Assembly: GCA_030323885.1 (NCBI GenBank)
Contig: CM059198.1
Coordinates: forward strand, 59,670,917-59,734,916
Reading direction: 5' to 3'
From: Branchipolynoe longqiensis
Taxonomy: Eukaryota > Annelida > Polychaeta > Phyllodocida > Polynoidae
DNA length: 64,000 nucleotides
Positions 46,749 to 58,121 of the stretch are shown here, piece by piece (position 1 is the first letter of the stretch; the number at the start of each line of letters is the position of its first letter). The translations under genes and the position numbers were made by a program. Below the pieces are notes generated by a model that was not told the origin of the DNA, made no database searches, and worked only from the letters and a program-made list of their open reading frames with translations.

Positions 46749-48757
46749 CTGCGGTTGAAAGGAGGATGAGGGTGAGAGAGCAAGTGGGTAACGGAGAAAG
46801 AGAAGAGAGAGCAAGTGGATTTATTGGTTTGATTTTAAAAGAAACTAAGGTTCATCCACAGTCTTCAACATTTTAACAGTTGTATAAAGTGTTCAACTGA
46901 CTGTCTTAGTCACATCCAACTTGTATCGCTTAATAAAAATGTTGATATTTCTCGGCAAATTGTTGGCGTTTTTGTTGTATATTATGTGATTAAGCAAGAG
47001 GATTATCAATCACAGGCAATTAGTCTTCCTAATTCCACTGTTCATTTCACTATCCTGGTAATGCCCAATGTCAGGGTAGGTAGACATAAGTATAAATCTG
47101 TTGAATCAGTGGTTTGACCCAGATTCAAACGTGAGGTTTTGAATCCCAAGAGCTACCAAATTGGGAGGTGGACACTCAACTCATTCAGCCACTGTATCTG
47201 GGTGTGTAGTAAAAATGTGGTATGCAGGTATTGCAATACCTCAGGGAGTTTGACGTCCCTGCCCTGCAGAGTTGTAAACCACTGCCTTGTGGTACTGCTT
47301 CTTGACAGAACCGAAGGCTAAGGGAGCAAACCCTGAACAGAACTATGTCACTGTGGCAGCATCAAGGGCGGTTGATGTATGGAACTCCCAACATCTCCCG
47401 ACCAGCCACTGCAGGGATAAATAGTTTTGTGCCTGTCTGGACATGTTCTTGCCAGTGTGAGACCTCTATTTGCTCCCTGAGAGAGTGCCGCTGGTAACTT
47501 GCAAAAGCCAGCAGCACTTCAACACTTTTGCAGGCAGCTTTCATGAAATGAGAGCGGCAGTCAAGTAATGAAAGCAGTCTTTGTCGCATCGCGACCGTCA
47601 GCATGATGATGATGATGAGTAAAATGTGGATATATACTACTTTTGGGGGGTAATGAGGGGCGTCTGCAAAAATACTTCTATTTGTACTACCTTGAAATTG
47701 TTTAAAACTTTGGATGACACTTTATTTACATGTATTCAGTTGTTATAAATAATTATAATTTATTCATTGGATGCCATTTTTTTGTCAGCAGTCAGCCATT
47801 GGTCGTCCGGCAATCTGACCATACATGTTATTTAGAATATATGTATATGCAGTCTTATATTGACATCAGGAACTAGTCAGTACATGTGGGCTGAAGGGCG
47901 AGTTGCAAAAAGACAATATTATTCATTATGGTATAGCTCAAAGACCTACGTATGAGATAATCCTAAATGTAATATCTTCTTGTACTAACCAGTTGCTGTT
48001 TAGTATTATTTATTGGAGCTTTACGTCCTGGCAACATCGAAGGTCATATCAGGATGGGTACTGACTTGTGACAGTGTGCACTTATACCACCTTTATGGTG
48101 CTGCTCCACTGGGAGACCAGGCTGCCAGGACCATGACTTGATATCCCACACAATCACACTATACTGATACTATGTTAACCAGTCATTGTCCTATCTTATT
48201 AATGTCAGGCACAAAGCTAGGTAGCAACAAGTATCAATTTTATAAGTCATTGGTTTGACATGGGTGCGATTCGAACTCTCGACCTTCCGATTCGGTCACA
48301 AAGTTGGGTGGATGGCGGTGTGCGTCCACAAGTGATGTACTGGTTTGGTTTATATGTTTTTTAAGTTCTAGCAGCATGTGGGGAAAGGGGGAAGCTACGG
48401 ACATATTAGTGGCTTTATAGTGCTGCGACAATTTAAATGGCATGCTTCATACCAGAACCTACATGGCTTAGGCTAATGTTGTATTCAACAAGTTTTTAAA
48501 GCAACCAGGTTTTTTCTTGTGTTTTCTTTTTACAGTGGAAGTCATCATCATCATGCTGTCGGTCGCGATGTGACAAAGACTGCTTGAAGTATGCTGGCCA
48601 TAATGGTTACGTCTAATGACTTGTCTTCGCTCGTAGACAGTAATATTCTCTTGGTTCCCCTTGTTTTATCACTTTCAGTTGTTGCGTAGCTATCTACTGC
48701 ATGCATTCTTTCTCTGATTGTAATCATTAGCAGTATATATTATAATTATTTTGTCAC
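46749..48757. other. Gene A intron: SINE-1 and LINE fragments
   Basis: Contains a degenerate inverted SINE-1 at about 46990-47200 and a LINE tail at 47545-47620 (GAGCGGCAGTCAAGTAATGA with ATGATGATG). There is an inverted SINE-1 at 48003-48300 and a short inverted LINE tail at 48545-48590. The rest (for example 47200-47540 and 47620-48000) shows nothing I can support. Confidence 0.7.
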
Positions 48758-48946
48758 CTGTAATGGTATTCAAGTAGCGAGCCAATGTCTGTCGCTCCTC
48801 CTTAGTGTCGACTGTAGCAAGATGTGCACTGCGGTGTAATGCGCGACAATATGTCTCCGCTCCAGAGATGCTTCGGGGGGAGAATGCTTGTATTCGATAA
48901 CAGGATTGTTGGTCACCAAGCTTCTGGAAGCCAATTGGGCATTTCG
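48758..48946 (-). CDS. Gene A exon: first half of C-type lectin-like domain
   Basis: A 189-nt phase 1-1 exon after an unusually long T-run acceptor (about 18 T then CAG), with donor GTGACA. It reads KCPIGFQKLGDQQSCYRI, then GAETYCRALHRSAHLATVDTK, then EERQTLARYLNTITG. Cys-Pro-x-Gly-Phe at the start, then Cys-Tyr and Tyr-Cys, is the long form of the fold with the extra N-terminal disulfide. It joins in phase to the final exon to give a domain of about 140 residues. The preceding EGF exon at 50443 supplies the split codon. Confidence 0.88.
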
Positions 48947-49037
48947 CTGAAAAAAAAAAAAAAAAAAAATAGCAGAACAATAATCAGATCTGAATAATAA
49001 GTGAAGTAATTTATGATTTTTTCTACTGTGGATAGGT

Positions 49038-49388
49038 TTAAAGTTGCATCGTCTGATGGTTTTGATTTTAATAATATTTTCAAAGATAAAAGTATTACAT
49101 TGATTAGTATGATCTACTTACACTTTAGTTTGAAGCAACTTTTATTTTAAATGGCTATCCCTAGGGATATTTGAAGTGCAAACATGCCAAATCAATTTTG
49201 GCAAGCACACCAAAACTCTGACACCATAGGCTTCTGCAGCAACGGGTTCTATTAAATTGAATCAATATGCCCATCTATGTGGCAACAAATTCTTAATAAG
49301 TGCGTTAGTATCTAAATTAGATATGTAGAATTAAATCTAGGTGGGTGTTTTGTTTTTGAAAAACTGATGTTTCATCGGACTATGCAGG
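49038..49388. mobile_element. MITE-alpha copy
   Basis: Starts AAAGTTGCATCGTCTGATGG and ends TTTCATCGGACTATGCAG. Confidence 0.85.
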
Positions 49389-49558
49389 CCTAAATTTAGT
49401 GGCTGTTGATGTGGCTTTGTACGTGCCTTCTTTCTTCTGCACATTGACTAATCTGAAGGAGTATTCTTTGGGTCTGATGCGCAAATACCAGCCAATGGGG
49501 GACCTCCGACTTTTTAGTTCAAATTCCTGCTGTTCACGTCGCAACTGAACTAGTGGAC
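49380..49558 (-). CDS. Candidate alternative terminal exon of Gene A (unrecognised)
   Basis: After GCTGTTTAG a phase-1 compatible frame reads PLVQLRREQQEFELKSRR, SPIGWYLRIRPKEYSFRL and VNVQKKEGTYKATSTATKFR, then PA and a TAG stop. The composition is protein-like (charged, non-repetitive), but I do not recognise a family. It lies between the last EGF exon (50443) and the lectin exons and would splice in frame from the EGF exon, giving a lectin-less product. The stop codon comes from the end of MITE-alpha (CGGACTATGCAG inverted). It may instead be a decayed coding fragment. Confidence 0.3.
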
Positions 49559-49589
49559 CTAAACAGCACACTGTCACACTGCAAACTCA

Positions 49590-50290
49590 ATGGCTATGAG
49601 CAATCTTCATATAGAAGAAGTGAAATATCTCTAAAACCACACCACCTAGAGACAAACCGCTTGATACACATATAGAAAACATATTCAACAAATATTTATA
49701 AGGTTAGGGTTCTGCATTTCTATTAATTTTGAATAAAATAAACGTTTTGCACTGTGCGTACCAGCAAACTCAATGCATTCTCAATGGCCGTGAGCAATCT
49801 TGAATTATATTCATACAGAAGAAGTGAAATATCTCTAAAACCACACCACCTAGAGACAAACCGCTTAGTAGACATACCGGCAAACTCAATGCATTGTCCA
49901 TGGCAATATCTCTAAAACCACACCACTTGGAAACAAACTGTTTGGAACACATATAGAAAACATATGCAACAAATCGATTATATTAAATTGATACGGTTAC
50001 GGTTCTGTATTTCTATTCATTTTGAATAAAATAGATGTTTTGCACTGCACGTCCCGGCAAACTCACTGCATTGTCAAAGGCTGTGAGCAATCTTCATACA
50101 GAAGAAGTCAAATATCTCTAAAACCACACCACCTAGAGATAAACCGCTTGGTACACATATAGAAAACATATTCAACGAATAGATTATATTAAATTAATGA
50201 GGTTAGGATTCTGCATTTCTATTAATTTTGAATAAAATAAACGTGTTGCATTGAATGTACCGGCAAACTCAAAGCATTGTCAATGGCCAT
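49590..50290. repeat. Tandem/dispersed repeat of about 200 bp
   Basis: AATATCTCTAAAACCACACC occurs at about 49623, 49828, 49909 and 50109 with surrounding homology (AACCGCTTG, ATTTCTATTAATTTTGAATA). The same sequence, inverted, fills the TIR element at 53899, and the CAGCAAACTCAATG part recurs in the 38.4/39.8 kb duplication. Confidence 0.8.
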
Positions 50291-50442
50291 TTAGGCCCAC
50301 TGGTACCTACGCACCATCAAGTGTCGGAAAATGAACTATGCCACATGTCCCCCATTCGCGCTATTCCAAAGGAAGGTCTTCAAATGCTTAGCGCAGACAC
50401 AGCTGCAGTTGAACTGCGCGATTTTGCCAGTGGTACACTTAC

Positions 50443-50565
50443 GGATGCAGGAGTGCATGTCGGGTGCCAGCGCATGCATGGAGGAACATCCGCACAGGTA
50501 GCTGCCCTCCAGGTTGGTGCAGTTGTGTGCGCAGCCGCCATTCTCTACTAAGCACTCATCGTCAT
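50443..50565 (-). CDS. Gene A exon: EGF-like domain 6
   Basis: 123 nt, phase 1-1, acceptor CCATCCATCCAG and donor GTAAG. It reads DDDECLVENGGCAHNC, then TNLEGSYLCGC, then SSMHALAPDMHSCI. Six cysteines and the full calcium-binding signature are present: DxDEC at the start, and C-x-N-x4-Y-x-C for Asp/Asn hydroxylation. The loop between Cys5 and Cys6 (SSMHALAPDMHS) departs from the usual xPGYxLxxDxxS form. It is the last EGF module before the lectin domain. Confidence 0.88.
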
Positions 50566-50605
50566 CTGGATGGATGGACACAAGATAATAATAAACAAGA
50601 ATGTC

Positions 50606-50962
50606 AACTTAAAGTTGGATAGTCCGATGGTTTTGAATTTCTGTATTTTTTTTTAGATAAATATATTAGATCGATCACTAGTATGTACTTTACATTAGTT
50701 CAAAGTTACTTTTAGTTTAAATGGTAAACTTTTGAGATATTTTGAGTGCAAACATGGAAAATTAGTTTTGGCAACTTGCCAAAACTCTGACACCATAGAC
50801 TTCTGCAGTAACAGGTTATATTAAATTGAGTCAGTATTGCCTTCTACACAGAAATAAATGCTTAATAAGTGCATCAATATCTAAGTTAGATATGTAAAAT
50901 CAAATCCAGATAATTGGTTTGGTTTTGAAAATTTGATATTTCATCGGACTATGCAGCTTTAA
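50606..50962. mobile_element. MITE-alpha copy
   Basis: Runs from AAAGTTGGATAGTCCGATGG to TTTCATCGGACTATGCAGCT. Confidence 0.85.
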
Positions 50963-50989
50963 TGTTTGTTACAATATCTAAGGCCGTAA

Positions 50990-51290
50990 GACCAGACGGG
51001 TTTGCCGAATGATTTGAGTGTCCGTCTCTCATTTTGGTAGATCATGGGATTCGAACCCACTCGGTTCGAACCCTAGTTGAGGAGTCAAACCAATGATTTA
51101 AAAATTGATACTTGTTGCTTCTTAGCCAGGTGCTCGGCATTATTAGGTTAGGGCAAGGACTGGTTGGCTCAGTGTCAGGATAATGTGACTGTGTGGGATA
51201 TCAGGTCATGGTGCTGGTGGCCTGGTCACCATGTGGGGCAGCACTATAAAGTAGCCATGAGTGTGGACTGCCACCTGATATGACTGTGTT
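50990..51290 (+). mobile_element. SINE-1 copy close to an exon
   Basis: Head AGACCAGACGGGTTTGCCGA to GCCATGAGTGTGGACTGCC. It ends about 20-25 bp from the donor of the EGF exon at 51311. Confidence 0.85.
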
Positions 51291-51310
51291 AAATACAAAT
51301 CCCACTTTAC

Positions 51311-51433
51311 CTTCGCAGGAGCGGCTGTCGGTGCCAACCCGGTACCCATCTTTGCAGGCACAGCGGTAAGTGCCGGGCAGGTTGACACACATCTCCGCGC
51401 ACAGGTGGCGCCCCGAACTGCACTCGTCCTCAT
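51311..51433 (-). CDS. Gene A exon: EGF-like domain 5
   Basis: 123 nt, phase 1-1, acceptor TGTCTTCCCAG and donor GTAAAG. It reads [16 protein letters not shown], then [11 protein letters not shown], then [15 protein letters not shown]. All six cysteines and the calcium-binding pattern (DxDEC, C-x-N-x4-Y-x-C) are intact, so it should pack as a rigid calcium-bound module with its neighbours. Intron 3' of it is short (about 750 bp) and holds SINE-1 and MITE-alpha. Confidence 0.9.
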
Positions 51434-51717
51434 CTGGGAAGACAGCAATCAACATTGTCACATGGTGATAGGCACTAGGTAATTTACCGATAGATGGAAT
51501 TATAGACATAATAAGCACAGCAGCGAGGAAACCAACAGGCACTGCACTTGTTAAGTCCACTGAGTGAGCGCAACTTCTGGAAGCAACCCAATAAGGCCCT
51601 TGTCTGTGTCAACAAGATGTAGCACTGGCTGGAGTACAGGTGGCGCCGCCTGGGTTTACATCACGGAACCGAGTCATAGGGTGCGCAATGAGTGACATAC
51701 ATAATCATACCTACTCG

Positions 51718-52055
51718 GGTTGGTTGGTTGTTGGAGTTTAGCGTCCTGGCAATAACTAAGGTCATATCAGAATGGGTGCCAACTTGTGACAGTGTACACT
51801 CATGGTGGCTGCATAGTGCTGCCCCAATGGGAGACCAGGCCCATGACCTCATATCCCACTCAGTCACATTATCCTGACACTGGACTGACAACCAGCCCTT
51901 GCCCTATCCTAACAATGCCTAGCACCTGGCTAGGAAGCGACAAGTATCAATTTTTAAGTCATGGGTTTGAATCGACTAGGGTCGGTTTGAATCCCACGAT
52001 CTACCAAAGTGGGAAATGGATGCTCAACTCATTGTGCCTTTCGGTCTGGTCACTG
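51718..52055 (-). mobile_element. SINE-1 copy
   Basis: From GGTTGGTTGGTTGTTGGAGT to TCGGTCTGGTC; a forward 3' fragment follows at 52120-52230. Confidence 0.85.
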
Positions 52056-52607
52056 GAAGAGAAGTAGCCGTTAACTACGATAGGTATTATTATCCTAGCT
52101 GGTAAACATGTGTGGAGTGCTAGAGATTGGTTCCAACACTATTAAGTTGACATGAGTGCGTGCTTGTCACAACTCGGTACCCGTCCTGATATGACCTTAG
52201 ACGTTGCTAGGACGTAGAACAACAAACACACAATGTTTGCGACACTCGCCCTGGAGAAGAAACACTAGTAATAGTAGTAGTAACGGGACACAATAGTCGC
52301 GATCTTATGAGAGTGTGTGGGAAAGAATACAGCTAAGAACAGGCATTACAACTAGTCGCGTCCAATGCGCGTCCCGGGGAGTCGACCTGCCACTGGTGGC
52401 GCTTGGTGCGTTTTCGGACTAAGCCATTGTTTTCGCGCATGCGCATCCTTTGTGTGCAGCAGATGAATGCGCCATGCACACTGTAGCACTCCCCTTCCCT
52501 CCATCCCCCCTCCTCCCCTCCCCTACACCCCCCTCCCCCACCCCCACTCCTCTCACCAGCCCCACTCCCCGCTACACACAGACAATCACGCACGGTCCCC
52601 TCCATGT

Positions 52608-52968
52608 GTCAAAGTTGCATAGTCCGATGAAAACATCACATTTTCAAAACCAAAATATTTATCTAGATTTGATTCTACATATTCAACGTAGACACTGGTG
52701 CACTTATTAAGCATTTGTTGCTGCATAGAAGGGCATAATAAGTCAATTAATAGAAACCATTACTACTGAAGTCTATGGGGTCAGAGTTTTGGCGTGCTTG
52801 CCAACATTATTTTGGCATGTTTTGACGTCAAATATCTCCAAACTTAGGCATTTAAAATTAAAGTTACTTCAAACTAAAGTAAAGTAGATTATAACGATTA
52901 GTATAATATATTTATCTCAGGAAATAGCAAAAACTCAAAAGCATCGGACTATGCAACTTTAATTCAAT
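52608..52968. mobile_element. MITE-alpha copy, complete
   Basis: Ends AAAGTTGCATAGTCCGATG and CATCGGACTATGCAACTTT. A pyrimidine-rich CCCCTCC tract lies just left at 52495-52560. Confidence 0.85.
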
Positions 52969-53017
52969 CTGCACTGAATCTCCACCAACCGACGTGACAA
53001 AGTCAATAGTGGTGCAG

Positions 53018-53365
53018 TGGTTGGTTGGTTGTTGGAGTTTTGCATCCTGGGAACATCTAAGGTAATATCAGGATGGGTACCGACTTGTGACAGTGCACAC
53101 TCATAGCGACTTTATAGTGCCACCCCCACTGGGAGATCAGGCTGTCATCACCATGACCTGATATCCTACTCAGTCATATTATACTTACACTGAGCCAACC
53201 AGTCCTTGCCCTATCCTTATAATGCTGAGCACCTGGCTAGGAAGCGATACGTATCAATTTTTAAGTCATCGGTTTGACTTGACCATGGTTTGAACCCATG
53301 GGTTAGAATTCCACAATCTACCAAAACGGTGGACAGATATTAAATTAATTCGGCCATCATATTGA
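53018..53365 (-). mobile_element. SINE-1 copy
   Basis: From GGTTGGTTGGTTGTTGGAGT to AATTCGGCCATC. Confidence 0.85.
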
Positions 53366-53445
53366 TAGTGCGCAGTAAGTTGTGGAATGACTAGCAAGGC
53401 TCGATGTATTGTGAACCACAAGAAGTGGCCAGGTAAATAAAAGAT

Positions 53446-53866
53446 TCACCCCTAATATATGCAGTAGCAGTGAAAAAGAATCCGCTAGATAAACTCCAAA
53501 AAGTGGCGAAAAGCTGGGTAAACGAAATCAGCACATAAATGCTTAAGGTAAGAAGCAAAATATATTCTTCATATACATCTTCATATTTACCGGCTACTTT
53601 TGAGTTGAAAAATATAATAAAACAAGTAGTTTAATGGACTTTAAAAGTGAAATCGACAGCATTCTGTGGTGGCCATCTCTTCATTTTGCATTCTCTCTCA
53701 TTTCACCAACTTTCTGCCAATATCAGTAGCCATTAGATACTGGAACCATGAATTCCTGTTCCATACTAAGTCAATGGTCGCCCCTATTTAGACTACGTTG
53801 GCATTCACCCCTACAACAAGTTTCGGGTGAATGTTTTATCTAGTGACAGGGTGGCCGGAATGAGCA
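53446..53866. mobile_element. MITE-epsilon copy
   Basis: Ends AATAAAAGATTCACCCCTAA and TTCGGGTGAATGTTTTATCT are inverted. Confidence 0.75.
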
Positions 53867-53898
53867 AAACACTTGGTTCCCTTCCTATGCCGGTGTTG

Positions 53899-54374
53899 CA
53901 GTTTCCGCGGTACAGCAGTTTGCGAGGGACACATTGCTTCTGTGCATGCGTCAACATCGAACAGCATCGTCACTAACCTTATAAATTTAATATAATGTTT
54001 TTGTTTTCTATGTGTGTACCAAGCGATTTGTTTCTAGGTGGTGTTGTTTTAGAGCTATTTCACTTTTTCTGTATTTTCTGTATGAAGATTGCTCATGACC
54101 ATTGACAATGCCTTGAGTTTGATGGTACGTGCAGGACAAAGCATTAGTTTTATTCAAAATTAATAGAAATCAAGAATCCTAACCATATACATTTAATATA
54201 ATCTTTTTGGTAAAGATGTTTTCTATATGTGTACCAAGCGATTTGTTTCTAGGTGGTGTAATTTGAGAGATATTTGACTTTTTCTGTATGAAGATTTGCT
54301 CACGGCCATTGACAATGCATTTGAATGGATGTGTCTCTCGCAAACTGGTGTACCGCGGAAACTGCAACACTGGG
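53899..54374. mobile_element. TIR element filled with the 200-bp repeat (kappa)
   Basis: About 44-bp inverted ends (TGTTGCAGTTTCCGCGGTAC and GTACCGCGGAAACTGCAACA). The interior is the repeat of 49590-50290 in opposite orientation, roughly two units. Confidence 0.8.
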
Positions 54375-54586
54375 TTTGTGGGATCAGCCCCCAGACTAAC
54401 TGGAAGTAAGTCCTTCAACAAGATTGATAGTGATTTTGTTGGTGTGTTTTTTTGTTTTTTGTTTGGGTTCAACATTTTATTCCCGTTGAATAGCATTTTT
54501 TTCCAGTACTGCTGATCTTCTGGTCTTAACCATTACGGTGCATGTGGACTATTTATCGGTGATATGATGAGATGGTATGAACAATA

Positions 54587-55027
54587 TACAGTAAAATCTC
54601 TCTAACCGACCATTTCCACAGATCGACCACTCCCCCATATTGATCGTTTTATTTGGGTCCCAACCTGATGGGATGGTCGAATCAGTTAGAGCATCTGTCT
54701 CCTGTGTTGGTAGATCGTGGGATCGTGGGTTCGAATCCTGGTCGAGTCAAACCGATGCCTTAAAAATGTGTACTTGTTGCTTCCTAGCCAGATGCTCAGA
54801 ATTATTAGGATAGGGCAAGGAGTCGTGGAATGAGGAAGACCAGTCGTCTGTGACTGAATTTTCCCCTGCTTAAACAACTAATGTAGCAACAACAAACAAA
54901 ACAAAAAAAAGATCACCCATATAATACCTTTGTAAGGATTAAATAACTCCTTAAACTGACCACCTCACTAAATGGACCCTTTAAAGTCGGTCCCACGGTC
55001 GGTCGATTTAGAGAGGTTTTGCTGTAG
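54587..55027. mobile_element. pogo-like MITE (zeta) with nested SINE-1 (about 54664-54845)
   Basis: Ends ACAGTAAAATCTCTCTAACC and TTTAGAGAGGTTTTGCTGT. A SINE-1 5' half is inserted after GTTTTATTTGGGTCCCAACC; the element resumes at about 54905. Confidence 0.75.
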
Positions 55028-55639
55028 ACAAAAGCAGGCAGCTATCAGGCTTTACACATATTATGGGTATCTTATTTTGTATACATGTAGACCGGATAAA
55101 AGATAAGTCTTTTAACTTTACACTATGCCATTGATTTACTGGGCATAGATGTGAGGAGCTATTAATACGTCGCGATATGACTTGCCGTTACTGTTAATAG
55201 TGGATTTGGGAGAGGAGGGGGGGAGGGGCGAGGGGGGAGCGGGTGTGGATGACTGTGGAGGTGGGGGGGGGGGGAGACACGGGTCCATGCATGCAGACAG
55301 AACTAGGACCATAATGAGCCATTGGTTAGCGAGTGTCTGTACGAAGTCCTGTCTAGTTCGGTCGAGCACAAGGTCAGCGGTTAAGGTCAAGGTTAGAGTG
55401 CGCGCATGACCAGACGGGTCCCCATGCCAGTGATAACTCATCTCATGCCCGGTGCACACAGTTCGACTTTTCATTGTCGGTATAATTATGTCGGCCCATA
55501 TATGTGACGCTAAGAGTAGTGCAGGCATGGATTGAATGCCTGGTGGACATTGGCAATATATACACAGTATGGTGAACAATGATACTCAATAAGGAAATTC
55601 CAGAAATTGCTGTGAACATATTATAGCCATATAACACAG

Positions 55640-56455
55640 GTAAATATATATTGTATTAAAATAGTTAATATTACGATATGTAAAACAACCTAAAACCATA
55701 TATAACCATATAAAACATATAATGAGACTGTCTCAACAGGTGCTAAGCAATATGGGACAAAATCTGTCCATTGTAATGATCAACATACTATCTGTTTATG
55801 TATTTGCTCAGGATAAACTAATTTGTGTTTTTACATGGTGTCTCATAATCCCAATAGAATACATATTGATTTGAAGCAAATGTCCTTGTGTTTTCAGTGT
55901 AACAGTTTCTGTGTGTCAATTGTTACAATGGACCAACAAAACAAAGAGTTATCACCTTTTGAGACAGGCTCATAAACATATATATTTAATTAAAATAGTT
56001 GATATCACAGAATGTAAACCAAACAAAAACCAAATATAACCATATAAAACGTATACAATTATATATTATATTAAAATAGTTAACATTACAGAATATAATA
56101 CAAACAAAACAAAATATAACCACTTAACATATAAATATATATTCTATTAAAAGCAGCAGATTGTAAAACACTCAAAAACTAAATATAACCATATAAAACA
56201 TAAATATATATTCTATTAAAACAGTTAAAATTGCAGAATGTAAAACAAACTAAAACATGCATAACCATATTCGATTAAATAGTTAACATTACGGAATGTA
56301 AAACAAACAAAATATAGCCACATAAAACATAAATATATATTCTATTAAAATAGACGATATTACAGAATAAAAAACAAACAAAGACAAAAAATAACACCAA
56401 AAAACATAAATATAATATATTTAATTAAAATAGGGAACATTACAGTTTTGTCAAA
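55640..56455. repeat. AT-rich tandem array of about 75-80 bp, split by MITE-gamma
   Basis: Units contain TTAAAATAGTTAACATTACA, GAATGTAAAACAAAC and ATATAACCATATAAAACAT. MITE-gamma (55723-55972, TA flanks) is inserted in the array. It ends about 118 bp from the donor of the EGF exon at 56573. Confidence 0.8.
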
Positions 56456-56572
56456 CAAAAAGATGAACTCAGATTTTGTTCCTTTTATCCGATGTCCGGA
56501 TTAGCGGAGTAAATCTTAATGCACCCGCAGTCAATCTTAATGCGGGTGCTCTGTAGGTATTGTGAAACTTAC

Positions 56573-56695
56573 CATCACAGGAGTGTCCGTCTAGGTTCAT
56601 GGTGTACCCGGCTTTACACCGACATTCATATGACCCCAAAGTGTTCTCACATATTTGTTCACATCTTCCGTTATCCGACCGACACTCGTTGTAAT
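56573..56695 (-). CDS. Gene A exon: EGF-like domain 4
   Basis: 123 nt, phase 1-1, acceptor GCTTCCAG and donor GTAAGT. It reads DYNECRSDNGRCEQIC, then ENTLGSYECRC, then KAGYTMNLDGHSCDG. Six cysteines and a full calcium-binding signature (DxNEC, C-x-N-x4-Y-x-C). A complete MITE-gamma lies about 110 bp upstream (56803-57059). Confidence 0.9.
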
Positions 56696-56802
56696 CTGGA
56701 AGCAGCCGGTGTGAAACGGTGAATTATCAACACTGATATCTAGCCTAAGCAGTGGTGGGCAGAGGTTTTGCGATGCCTTGGTACCAACCCCTCGATTGTA
56801 TA

Positions 56803-57059
56803 TGAGACTGTCCCAAAAGGTGCTAAGCAATATGGGACAAAACTTTGTCCATTGTAACGATCAACATACTATCTGCTTATGCATTTGCTCAGGATAAACT
56901 GATTTGTTGTTTACATTGTTTTTCATAATCCCAATAGAATACATATTGATTTGAAGCAAATGTCCTTGTGTTTTCAGTGTAGCCGTTTCTGTGCTGTTTT
57001 GTGTCAATCATTACAATAGACAAAAAAAAAAAGAGTTATCACCTTTTGAGACAGGCTCA
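56803..57059. mobile_element. MITE-gamma copy, complete
   Basis: Ends TGAGACTGTCCCAAAAGGTG and CACCTTTTGAGACAGGCTCA with TA on both sides. Confidence 0.85.
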
Positions 57060-57434
57060 TATATGCCCCTAAAACTCAAGCACAGAGTTATAGTACTGAG
57101 AAATGTAAGCAAGGAAGACATTTTAAATATTCCCCGATATGGATGCCTGGGACAGTCACACCATCTGACACCCTCATCTCTGCACACGACTGCGCTTGAG
57201 TCAAAACAATGACTTTAAATTTGATCTTTTTAGCTACCTAATTTTGTGCGTGGTATTTTAGGATAGGGTAAGCAGCAGTTAAATGGGTAAGATCAATTTG
57301 GTTGGTTCTTGGAGGCTTATGTCCTGGCAACATCTAAGGTCATATGAGAAAACCTATCGGTATTTCTATATTACAGTAGCAAGCCAATTGAGAATATGAC
57401 ACGGTGATGTTATAATGTAGGTAGCTGTCGACAA

Positions 57435-57990
57435 CATCAACCATATTGTAAAATATTACGATAAAACGCATTGGTGGGGGAATGCAAATGGTATATAATG
57501 GTAAATGGTATATAGTGCCAGGTGGATGAATGTATTTATGTAGTTGCTGGTGATACTTTACTCATGGTCAATAGTCATTGTGTATTAGTCAGATAGTGTG
57601 AAAGAGGCACTAGAGATAGTGTGTAAGGGGCACTTGGAGCTCTACCCACTACCCCCTTCCCCCCTCTGTTAGTCACGGATCACCACACACTCAGCTCAAG
57701 CAGGTGGTGGCCAAGGGTGGCCACACCGCATGGCTGTGGTGGTGAGATCACTGTAGCCATGGTGACACAGGAATGCTTGATGTTCATTGGTGGAACTGTA
57801 AATGCTTGATTCTCATTGGAGAATGCGGTCAGGTGGTATGCCATACCAGATCCATGTACCACTATATAATAATAAACCTGAGGGCATTGTCTCTCTCTCT
57901 ACTTTCATTCTTTATACTCTTCCTTTCTCTTCTTGCCTGTATTGATTTCATTATAGCCTGCCTACACAACCACACATTACAGCTCTGGAC
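57435..57990 (+). mobile_element. LTR-like dispersed repeat
   Basis: Same sequence as 11520-12105, including TATATAATAATAAACCTGAG and GCCTGCCTACACAACCACAC. No coding interior. Confidence 0.5.
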
Positions 57991-58121
57991 TTTACAATAT
58001 GATAGATGTGTTTGTTTGTTAGGGTTTCACATCCAGACAACATCTAAGGTCATATGATGACGGCTGCATGAAATGTGGTAGTCATCACATCATATTGGAC
58101 ATTAAAGCTGTATAGTCTAGT

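Noticed and set aside
55136..55579. 147-residue Pro-rich minus-strand ORF in a Gene A intron
   Set aside because: Its middle is a G/C-run low-complexity tract, there are no suitable splice sites and no domain.
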